Shown one piece after another: positions 1-10,800 of a stretch of DNA of 64,000 bases. The position numbers and the translations under genes are program-made. The notes beneath the pieces are model-generated. The model made no database searches. It was not told the origin of the DNA and saw only the letters and a list, made by a program, of their open reading frames with translations. The stretch covers positions 434,001 through 498,000 of the forward strand of contig JAOTOL010001450.1 of assembly GCA_034440575.1 (NCBI GenBank), written 5' to 3'. Each line of letters begins with the position of its first letter. The first letter of the stretch is position 1. Origin of the DNA: Imbricaverruca yamaguchii (lineage: Eukaryota > Arthropoda > Thecostraca > Neoverrucidae).

Positions 1-1136
1 TCAGCAGGCACCAGGGGAGGGGCACTCGCAACCTGTCAACAGGCACCAGGGGAGGGGACACTCGCAACCTGTCAGCAGGCACCAGGGAGGCGATGTCAGG
101 ACCAGGGGAGGGCACTCGCAACCTGTCAGCAGGCACCAGGGAGGGGATACCGGGGAGGGCACTCGCAACCTGTCAGCAGGCACCGGGGAGGGGGCACTCG
201 CAACCTGTCAACAGGCACCAGGAGAGGGGCACTCGCAACCTGTCAGCAGGCACCAGGGGAGGGGATACCGGGGAGGGACACTCGCAACCTGTCAGCAGGC
301 ACCGGGGAGGGGGCACTCGCAACCTGTCAACAGGCACCAGGGAGGGGGCACTCGCAACCTGTCAGCAGGCACCAGGGAGGGGCACTCGCAACCTGTCAGC
401 AGGCACCAGTGGAGGGGCACTCGCAACCTGTCAGCAGGCACCAGGGGAGGGGACACTCGCAACCTGTCAACAGGCACCAGGGGAGGGGCACTCGCAACCT
501 GTCAGCAGGCACCAGGGGAGGGGCACTCGCAACCTATCAGCAGGCACCAGTGGAGGGGGCACTCGCAACCTGTCAGCAGGCACCAGGGGAGGGACACTCG
601 CAACCTGTCAACGGGCACCAGGAGAGGGGCACTCGCAACCTTTCAGCAGGCACCAGGAGAGGGGCACTCGCAACCTATCAGCAGGCACCTGGGGAGGGGC
701 ACTCGCAACCTGTCAACAGACACCAGGGGAGGGGATACCGGGGAGGGCACTGCAACCTACCAACAGTCACCAGGAGAGGGGCACTCGCAACCTGTCAGCA
801 GGCACCAGGGGAGGGGCACTCGCAACCTGTCAGCAGGCACCAGGGGAGGGGCACTCGCAACCTGTCAGCAGGCACCAGGAGAGGGGCACTCGCAACCTGT
901 CAGCAGGCACCAGGGGAGGGGCACTCGCAACCTGTCAGCAGGCACCAGGGGAGGGGGCACTCGCAACCTGTCAGCAGGCACCAGGGGAGGGGATACCGGG
1001 GAGAGGCACTCGCAACCTATGAGAAGGCACCAGGAGTGTGGGGTACCAGGGGAGGGGGCATTCGCAGCCTATCAGCAGGCGTACACCAGGGGAGGGGGTA
1101 CCAGGAGGAGAGGCACTCGCAACCTGTCCGCAGGCA
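1..1136. repeat. Minisatellite, about 40-42 bp unit, roughly 25 copies
   Basis: The unit is built from GGCACCAGGGGAGGGG, CACTCGCAACCTGTCA and CAGCAG. A longer variant with GGGATACCGGGGAGGG recurs every few units. The array runs into the left window edge, so its true length is unknown. It probably lies in a HERC1 intron, because the gene is already in progress to its right. Open frames across it are low-complexity and not coding. I do not recognise an exon edge in the unit, but the neighbouring exon is outside the window, so this cannot be tested. Confidence 0.9.
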
Positions 1137-2139
1137 GTGGATCACTACTTGCTTGAGCTTCTTATGCTTGGAGCTCCAAACTACCCCCTTCTTTAATTTA
1201 AATGTCTGCCCTTAATCCTTGCCATTTTAAGGGAACGTTCGTTACTATATAGAGGAGTATTTCCAATGTACAAACTGGTGTTCACGAAAGGCAAATTCAC
1301 TATGCAAATTCATCAAGGGACAGGATTTATTTGCTAAATTCCGCCTTTGGTGACCCTGAAAAATCCAGGGAACTTTGTGGGTGCCAAGACAACCACATGA
1401 ACCAGTTCGGTTCTTATTTCATGACAGAAAAAGAAACTCATTCGTTCGAAGGCTATAAATATTTCTAAAAGTGGAGATTTGAGACAAATACATTTGCTGT
1501 TCCCCATGTTTCGGTTAACTAGGTGGTTCGTTCACATTGCGTGATTGTAACATCTAACTTGTGTTTTCTGCCAACCGTTTCTGGGACTTTGTAGGAGTCT
1601 TTGTTACCAGTCCTACCCACCGTTAGCTGCGTATGTGACCGGATGTGCTGGTAGTTCGCGTGCAGTATGGGTTTCGGCGCGTGTCTGTGCGACTGTGTGG
1701 CTGTGTTGGCCGTGGTTAGGTGTATATTGTGTACGGTAAAGGTCCTGTCTGTCTGAGTGTGGTTGTGTTGGCTATGCTGTCCAGAGATGGCGCTGTCGCC
1801 ACAGCTCACCTGGCCACACAACCTCTGCGAGTACCATTCCCCAGACGGAGCACCCAACCACAATGCACCGCTCGTGAGTGTCTCGTGCGCCGATCTGTCG
1901 CACCGGGGCGGCCCGGCCAGTCGCACTGGCACCGGCGGAGGCCCCGCTCGCGCCAGCCACGCCAGCGCAGCGCTAACGTATCGCTAGCCGAGCACGCTTG
2001 GGCCGAGCCAGCCGGCCGGACGGCCGCTGCGCCGGCGGTCACCGTGTCCGACGCGTCGGCGCACGGTGTCTGCTGTCGCCGACTCTGAGCTGGCAGCGCG
2101 CGACCGCTGGCGTCCGCGGCCGACTGCCGTCGTGGCCGT
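1137..2139. other. Unique intronic sequence with a GC-rich block at 1840-2130
   Basis: The left part (to about 1830) is ordinary unique sequence with stops in all frames. From about 1840 to 2130 the base composition becomes very GC-rich, like the HERC1 exons nearby, and one frame stays open to 2088. I cannot match it to a HERC1 segment and see no convincing acceptor and donor pair. It could hold an unrecognised upstream exon or simply be GC-rich intron. Confidence 0.4.
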
Positions 2140-2229
2140 AGGCGCGTGTGCGTGTGCGTGTGCGTGTGCGTGTGCGTGCGTGCGTGCGTGCGTGTGCGTG
2201 TGCGTGTGTGCGTGCGTGCGTGTGTGCGT

Positions 2230-2273
<44 letters not shown>

Positions 2274-2331
2274 CGTGCGTGTGTGCGTGCGTGTGTGCGT
2301 GCGCGTGCGCGTGTGCGCGTCGCGTGCGTGT

Positions 2332-2413
<82 letters not shown>

Positions 2414-2515
2414 CGGTTGCGGCGAGCACGCACACTGCTGGGCTGTGCGGCGTAGCTTGTATGTGTGTGTGTGTGTGTGTGTGTGTGGGTGCGTGCGGCG
2501 TGCTGCGTGTGTGCG

Positions 2516-2546
<31 letters not shown>

Positions 2547-2594
2547 ACGGTTGCGGCGAGCACGCGCACTGCTAGGCGCTGTGCGGCGTAGCTC

Positions 2595-2630
<36 letters not shown>

Positions 2631-2760
2631 CTTGCTTGGGGTGTTGTGTGTGTGTGTGTGTGTGTGTGTGTACGGTTGCGGCGAGCACGCACACAGCTAG
2701 GCGCTGTGCGGCGTAGCTCTGTGTGTGTGTGTGTGTGTGCTCGCGCGGCTGATACGCGCC
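2140..2760. repeat. (GT)n/(GCGT)n microsatellite with a higher-order repeat of about 130 bp
   Basis: Long GTGTGT and GCGT runs are interrupted three times (near 2411, 2546 and 2672) by the same segment of about 50 bp, which begins ACGGTTGCGGCGAGCACGC and ends GTGCGGCGTAGCT. The microsatellite and this spacer have therefore been amplified together. All long open frames here are CV or HT repeats and are not genes. The array ends about 20 bp before the first recognisable HERC1 exon. Confidence 0.9.
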
Positions 2761-2781
2761 GCTGCTCCTCCCGCCGGCTAG

Positions 2782-3002
2782 TGTGCCCGTTCTGCCCGAG
2801 CACGGTGTGCCTGTGCGGCCGCGGCGAGCGGACCACCGCGCCGGCCGCGTCGGCGCCGGCGGGCGGCGGCGGCGGCCGCGGCCGGCGCGGTCAGCTGTGG
2901 ACCAGCCGGCGGCGCTCGTCCGACTCGCGCTACGTCATCGACTCCGAGGACGAGCTGGAGGTGCTGGTGGAGCGCGCCGCCGCCGAGGTGCTCGGCGATC
3001 GG
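2782..3002 (+). CDS. HERC1: HERC1 exon 1 of window: CPFC motif and acidic helical segment
   Basis: Open segment between a TAG acceptor (2780-2781) and a GTGAGA donor (3003). It reads [15 protein letters not shown], a Gly/Ala-rich linker, then [20 protein letters not shown] and ends VLGDR. The CxxC pair and a nearby CLC suggest part of a metal-binding site completed by the next exons. The start phase is 1 and the end phase 0, which fits exon 2. The acceptor lacks a good pyrimidine tract, so the left edge is the least certain part. The last codons and the donor are duplicated once immediately downstream. Confidence 0.6.
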
Positions 3003-4819
3003 GTGAGAGCCGCTGCCGAGGTGCTCGGCGATCGGGTGAGAGCCGCCTTGAGCATGCTTTGGTCGTGCGGTAGCACAGTGGGGTGATCGTCAGTTGAAGT
3101 CTCCCAAATCTAGCCGAGACGAGGTAAGATTGTTTACATTGTATTGCCAAAGGAGGGAGAGCACAATTATTTTTGCGGACTCGGCGAGAATAAAAATACC
3201 TGGTAACTTGTGGGTAATTGATTTTCTTCATAGCTTCTGGATTCTGTTCATAGCCATGCTATTGTTGAACCTTTCGGCCGTTACTTTTAGTTTTTTTTGC
3301 TGTCCATAATTGAATTGTTTGCGAACTTGTTTGACTTCTGGCTGGTGATCGTGCTGACATAAGAACTGCGGGAGTATTTTCACCTTTATGTCAAAATAGC
3401 TTATTTCGGAGATAGTCTACTGAGTGAACAAGAACGTTCATTTTATCCAGCCACCTGGATTGTTTATCTTAGATTAGCAGCTTTTTTTTATGCCTTCATA
3501 GGTTCAGGAACTTGACAAGCCCACCAAAATGCATACCTTGAGCGGAGACGATGCTGGCCTGCTGCGATCCCGTTTTTGTGTGACGCTTAATCAAGCTTGG
3601 ACTGATACACCCTGTGCACTAGCATAACTGCTCGCTAATTAACTTGCCAGGACGGGAATGGTTCAGCCTTCCCAGTGTCAGGTGACCCATCTCCGACCGG
3701 CGTCTCCGCTGAGAAGTCCACACCGCCGCCCACCGACCAGTGTCACCACCGAAGCTGTGCCACGGCTAACACCGCTCCAACGCTCGACCACCACTGTGAC
3801 GTGCTTCGCACTCCTCTCGGATATTTGCTATACATATAGTGTGTTTGGGCATCATCACGAGGTGTATCTACTGTGGTGTGTCGTGCTACTTGTATCATGG
3901 ATTAGGGACACTGCATGATTAGCCCAGTCGATGCGTCCCTAAACTCCATTTACTTTAACCTTGTAGATAATCCTAAATATATTCCTCTAAATTGCCAGTC
4001 AACCATCGTGAGTTAGCTGCTGCAGTATCACTGGAGGTAGCGAGCCAATTGGAACCGCTGTGCATCATGTAACGCGTTCTTTGTCACATTGTAAAGTGTT
4101 CTAAATTGAGTCCCACTCTGGAGACGACGGGGCACCGCAACTGTTGTGTGACGTCATTACGGCAAGCCCGCGGCGATCGCTCGGGCGGTGACGCTGCGAC
4201 GCGGCGGCTGTATGACGTCGTCATGACGTGTCGCACCCTAACTTAGACAAGGCGACGCCGCAGTATTGTGACGTCAGCACGGCGTGTCCGCAGGCGCACT
4301 CTGACTAAAGCGGCGCACTGTCTGACGTGACAGAGCCGACGCCGCAGTAGTGTGACGTCAGCACGGCGTGTCCGCAGGCGCACTCTGACTGACAAGCCGA
4401 CGCCCCAGTAGTGTGACGTCAGCACGGCGTGTCCGCAGGCGCACTCCGACTCTGACGAGGCGACGCTGCAGTAGTGTGACGTCAGCACGGCGTGTCCGCA
4501 GGCGCACTCTGACTCTGACGAGGCGACGCTGCAGTAGTGTGACGTCAGCACGGCGTGTCCGCAGGGGCACTCTGACTCTGACGAGGCGACGCTGCAGCTG
4601 TGCGAGGTGTGCAGCTCTCTGGTGTTGGACCTGGCGCGTCACCAGCGCTCCACCCACCCGGGCTGCTCGCGGCCCTGGCTCAACTCGTTCTGCGGCGCCC
4701 TGCTCGGTAGGTGGCCGCTGAGGTGGCCGGCGGCCCCGGGCGGGTGCGCCTGAGGCCAGCACCAACTGTCCTCCGAGCCGGCTCGGCTGTGCCGGCTCTG
4801 AGTTGCAACAGCCGTGGGC

Positions 4820-4850
<31 letters not shown>

Positions 4851-7800
4851 TGTGTCGGTGTCGGTGTCTGTGTCTGTGTCTGTGTCGGTGTCTGTGTCGG
4901 TGTCGGTGTCGGTGTCGGTGTCTGTGTCTGTGTCGGTGTCGGTGTCTGTGTCTGTGTCTGTGTCTGTGTCGATGTCGGTTTCGATGTCGGTTTCGATGTC
5001 GATGTCGATGTCGATGTCGATGTCGATGTCGATGTCGATGTCGATGCCGGTGCCGGTGCCGGTGCCGGTGCCGGTGTCGGTGCCGTGTGGTGAATAGCCG
5101 TGTCCGATGTGAGGGATGGTGATGAGGGAATCGGAGAAATGGGTGCCGATGATCAAGTCTGGTCGAAGCGCCCTAAAGCGCAAATAGCTGACTAACGAGA
5201 ACAGAATGCATGCCGATTTGAAGAATTCTGTGTGGGAAGCTCAGACGCGCTGGCCAGTCAAGTTTTCACGTGAACAGCTGTTGGGCTTCACGGTGCGATC
5301 GCATGGATGTGTAAAAAAACGGCCGTGCTATTGTTGACTGGCGGAAATCGGCAGGTGTGCCGCGTTGAAACCACCACGCCACATACGGCACACATATCGC
5401 CACATACCGCAGGTGGGGCGTGGCCGCGGTGTGGCACGTACCACCAGTGACGTGCCACCTGTACCTGTGTGTGACCTGTCACCTGTCATGCCGCCACCAG
5501 TGACGTGCCACCCGTACCTGTGTGTGACCTGTCACCTGTCATGCCGCCACCAGTGACGTGCCACCTGCACCTGTGTGTGACCTGTCACCTGTCATGCCGC
5601 CACCAGTGACGCGCCACCCGCACCTGTGTGTGACCTGTCACCTGTCATGCCGCCACCAGTGACGTGCCACCCGCACCTGTGTGTGACCTGTCACCTGTCA
5701 TGCCGCCACCAGTGACGTGCCACCTGCACCTGTGTGTGTGACCTGTCACCTGTCATGCCGCCACCAGTGACGTGCCACCCGCACCTGTGTGTGACCTGTC
5801 ACCTGTCATGCCGCCACCAGTGACGCGCCACCTGCACCTGTGTGTGACCTGTCACCTGTCATGCCGCCACCAGTGACGTGCCACCTGCACCTGTGTGTGA
5901 CCTGTCACCTGTCATGCCGCCACCAGTGACGTGCCCCCGCACCTGTGTGGAACCCTCACCCTTTAAACCCAGTGACGCCACCTGCACCTGTGTGTGACCT
6001 GTCACCTGTCATGCCGCCACCAGTGACGTGCCACCTGCACCTGTGTGTGACCTGTCACCTGTCATGCCGCCACCAGTGACGTGCCACCTGCACCTGTGTG
6101 TGACCTGTCACCTGTCATGCCGCCACCAGTGACGCGCCACCTGTACCTGTGTGTGACCTGTCACCTGTCATGCCGCCACCAGTGACGTGCCACCTGCACC
6201 TGTGTGTGACCTGTCACCTGTCATGCCGCCACCAGTGACGTGCCACCTGCACCTGTGTGTGACCTGTCACCTGTCATGCCGCCACCAGTGACGCGCCACC
6301 TGCACCTGTGTGTGACCTGTCACCTGTCATGCCGCCACCAGTGACGCGCCACCCGTACCTGTGTGCAATTCCAGTGCACCCGTCGCAGGCGTCGCCGGCC
6401 GGGCCCAACTACGTGCTGTGCGACGTGTGCACGGAGCGCTACTCGTCCCAGACGCCCTCGGGCCGACGCAGCTCGAGCCACAGTGTGGCCGTCCGGCCGG
6501 CGGCCGACGTCGCCCCCAGCGACCTGCTGCTGGCCGCGCACACCGACCAGGACGGTAGGTCGGGGGAGGGGGCGTCGTGTCTGCGGCTCAGCCGGCTCCG
6601 AGACGATGGGTAGTTGTGTAGAGTTAGCGGAAGTCGGGTCGATGTCTGATCGCCATTGCTTGCCAACATCATGGGGAATCTTGTGTTCCCCTTTTAGTGT
6701 ATTGGTACTGATATTGGACATATGACATTTGGTGTGTTGGGGTTATAATTTATTTATCTTTGATTTGCATCCGATTTATTGTGTCCACGTCATCACCGTT
6801 GCAAGTTGTCGCGCCACGTAGCCTTTCCATTCCGTAACTCCTTCATAACTTAACACTGATAGAACCTGCCTTCCGTTATGTTGCTCGCGCCGATGCGATC
6901 GTCCTCACCATTGCATGGTTTCGTGACGCGGGTGGTCTCGTGACGTGACGGGGGTGGTCTCGTGACGTGACGCGAGTGGTCTCGTGACGTGACGCGGGTG
7001 GTCTCGTGACGTGACTCGTGTGGTCTCGTGACGTGGCGCGGGTGGTCTCGTGACGTTACGCGGGTGGTCTCGTGACGTGGCGCGGGAGGTATCGTGACGT
7101 GACGCGGGTTGTCTCGTGACGTGACGCGGGTGGTCTCGTGACGTGACGCGGGTGGTCTCGTGACGTGACGCGGGTGGTCTCGTGACGTGACGCGGGTGGT
7201 CTCGTGACGTGACGCGGGTGGTCTCGTGACGTGACGGGTTCGTGACGTGACGCGGGTGGTCTCGTGACGTGACGCGGGTTGTCTCGTGACGTGACGCGGG
7301 TGGTCTCGTGACGTGACGCGGGTGGTCTCGTGACGTGACGCGGGTGGTCTCGTGACGTGACGTGCGGTGGTCTCGTGACGTGACGCGCCGTGCGGCCGCA
7401 GAGCCGGAGTCGCCGCCGCTGGCGGCCTGCCCGGTCGGCCAGTCGACGTCGCCGTCGTCGTCGTCGGAGGTGTTCGCCCAGCTGACGCCGTTCCTGGCGT
7501 CGGAGCGGCAGCGGCCCGAGCCGGTGCCGTTCGCCGAGCCGGACGCGCTGGGCGCCAGCCGCGTCCCCGCCACGACGGCGGCCGAGCCGACGGCCGGCGG
7601 CGAGCGCGCCGAGCCGGCCGCCGGCGCGCGCCACCGCTCGCTGGGCGAGCAGGCGGCGCTGCTGACGGCCGCCGGCGACCGGTCGGCGGCGCTGCGACAG
7701 GTGACGCGCGCCGGCCGCGTCCTGCTCTGCCGCGCCGCCGTCATGCGCGTCGTGCAGTACGTCGCCAGCAGGTGAGATACGCGGGGGGCGTGAGAGTGCG

Positions 7801-10800
7801 GTTTGAGGCGAGGAGTGCGTGATACGGTGGTGTTAATGCCCCATGTACTGCCTGGTATGTGTCAGTATTCTCGATTACCGTTAGTGCTACATTACTCTTG
7901 GAAAGCGATCAAGTTTCACTGGTTGGCTATTCAATTTTGTGATGTCTGCTGTCGTAGTCTGAAATGTACACCGTTGTGTACGCTATCGCTATCACTATCA
8001 CTATCAATAGTCGTTCATGCATTCTGTGCACTTTTTGTAGTGTATGCCCGTGCCGCACTTTTTGTTCGGTGTGACGGATTCCCACATGGTCCCGGTGTTC
8101 CGGCCCCGGCCGTGGTGTGCCGCGGCGCCGCCGGCCACCATGTGACCCCGCTAACCGCGTGCTGTGTCCGGGCAGCGGCAGCGAGCGTCACCTGGCCAGC
8201 ACGCTGCTGGCCGTCGGCCTGGGCGACGTGCAGCTGCTGGTGCGCTTCATGTGCCTGACGGCGGCCGGCCGGGTGCAGCCGGCCGGCGAGGCGGGCTCGC
8301 CGGCGGCCGGCCGGCCGGCCGCCTCTGCCGTGGCCGCGCTGCCGGACGCGGCCGCCGCCGGCGTGCGCGCGCTGAGCCGCGCCGTCGGCGCCCTGGCGGC
8401 CGCCGACTCGGACACGGCGCGCGTGCTGGTGCGCCTGTGCACGCAGGACCTGCTGGCGGCGGCCGTGGCGGCGCTGGGTGGTGGTGGTGGTGGCGGCGCC
8501 GGCGCCACCAGCCTGGCCGTCACGCAGACGCTGGTGGAGCTGCTGACGGCCGGCACCATCCTCAGCTGTCAGGGTGAGGCAGGTGCGGTGTTGGGGTGAG
8601 GCAGGTGCGGTGTTGGGGCCGTGATGAGCCGTCAGGGTGGGGCTGGATCACGGGACAATACTCGAGTGTCAGGGTGAGACTGGATGCATGAACCATACTG
8701 AGCTGTCTGGATTGAACGGGGTTCTAACTCCGTACCAGGCTTTCGATAGGATAGCTGTTCTTGGTCTGGTGGTGGTGATCGGCCACATCACAGCAAGACG
8801 TCCACTCCGTTTACGTTTGGTACTATTTGCGAAACGTCAGCCTTCGTCTCATCCCGCGGTGCGTGGATATTATGCTCCATGCGATGGTGTGTTCGTACAG
8901 CGTGATAACGGGTATGCGATTCTAACCGTCGGATCTCAACGTGTGCTGTGCCGTGGAGCTGCATCCCTCGACGTCTGCGCTGTGTTGGTGCGAACACAGC
9001 GCCGTGTTGTAGTGCCGACACAGCGCTGTGTTAATGTCGGCAAATCTGTGTCTGTGCTTTGCTGTGTGTTCCTATTGGTCGCCGGCTGCTCGTCTTGCGT
9101 TCCGTCTTTTGGCCTGACCGTGTGCACCGCACCCGCTCAGCCGACCCCCGGAAGTCTCCGCCGGGCAGCCCGGGCGGCAGCTCGCCACCGTCCGCCACCG
9201 ACCCGCTCAGTCAGCTGGCGGACGCCCTCAGCGCCTGCGTGCTGTCCGTGCGGGCGTCGGCGCCTCTGCGTACCTGGGCCACCCAGCAGCTGGTGAGTGT
9301 GTGGGTTACTGATCCACTGCACACCTGGGCCACACAACAGCTGGTGAGTGTGTGGGCCACTGATCCACTGCACACCTGGGCCACACAACAGCTGGTGAGT
9401 GTGTGGGTTACTGATCCACTGCACACCTGGGCCACACAACAGCTGGTGAGTGTGTGGGTTACTGATCCACTGCACACCTGGGCCACACAACAGCTGGTGA
9501 GTGTGTGGGCCACTGATCCACTGCACACCTGGGCCACACAACAGCTGGTGAGTGTGTGGGTTACTGACTCACACCTGCACAAAACACCTGGGCCACACAA
9601 CAGCTGGTGAGTGTGTGGGTTACTGATCCACTGCACACCTGGGCCACACAACAGCTGGTGAGTGTGTGGGTTACTGATCCACTGCACACCTGGGCCACAC
9701 AACAGCTGGTGAGTGTGTGGGCCACTGATCCACTGCACACCTGGGCCACACAGCAGCTGGTGAGTGTGTGGGCCACTGATCCACTGCACACCTGGGCCAC
9801 ACAACAGCTGGTGAGTGTGTGGGCCACTGATCCACAGCACACCTGGGCCACACAGCAGCTGGTGAGTGTGTGGGCCACTGATCTACTACATACCTGGGCC
9901 ATAACTGTTGTTCGTTGTATCGTTGGTTCGAATCTCATAACCGGTGGGATTACCTGGTACACCCGCGACCAATCGGCGTGAGAGATTGGCGACGCTATAT
10001 TGCCTATGTCTAGCAAACACACGTATTGTAAAAGAACATATTTTACACACGGAGTAACCAGATAGACTATGCGGATTGGAGATTGTTTGAGCAGGTTTTA
10101 TCGCAGTTGAGGGGCACATCTGCATCAATTGTTCACCGCCCACGCCTGAACGACAATATTCGTCCCCTTTGGTCTGCGGCTTGTGGGCATTCCCACGGCT
10201 GGTTCACCAACAACTGACTCGACGTTTCCGGCGTGCTCCGCCAGGTTCGCTGTCTGTCGGTGTGCGGGTCGCCGCGCCAGTCGCCTCGCCAGTCGCCGCT
10301 GCCGCCGCCAGAGGAGAGCACGCTGTGTGACCTGGGCGGCTGCATGCCCCGCCTCAGGTCACACCAGGTGCAGGGTCACGACGGCAGGGTCACCCAGGTC
10401 GCGTGGAGCGCCCACCGCAGCTGGCTGGCCACCTGGTGAGAAGAATTGTCCGCCAGAATTGTCGGAATGTTGGCTGTCGATTCCTGTGTATGCTCTTGGC
10501 CAGGGTTGCATTTGTGTTCTCGAATGCATGGATGTGGAAGGGCAAGTTTTTGGATAACTGAATGTTGAATAACTGAATGTTGCATAACTGAATGATAACT
10601 GATAATTGAATGTTGCAGCGGCTGTGACGGCACGGTGCGCCTGTGGTCGGTGGGCGGCGCCGGCGTGCCGGTGCTGGAGCAGACGCTGGTGTTCCACCTG
10701 AGTCCGACCGTGTACGGGCCGGAGCTGCAGAGTCCGCTGCTGGCGCACCTCCGCTGGGGCGACGCCGGCACCATGGTGGCCGTCTGCATGGAGAACACGC

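Noticed and set aside
1..1136. CRISPR-like array
   Set aside because: Units are contiguous tandem repeats with no unique spacers, in animal intron-rich DNA; the same applies to every other array here.
1720..2088. Possible HERC1 exon in the GC-rich block
   Set aside because: Open and GC-rich, but without a recognisable family match or a paired acceptor and donor; left as undetermined sequence.
2140..2760. Cys/Val-rich and His/Thr-rich open frames
   Set aside because: Translations of (GT)n and (GCGT)n microsatellite.
3658..3918. 86-codon open frame in the exon 1-2 intron
   Set aside because: No family match, and exon 1 joins exon 2 in phase without it.
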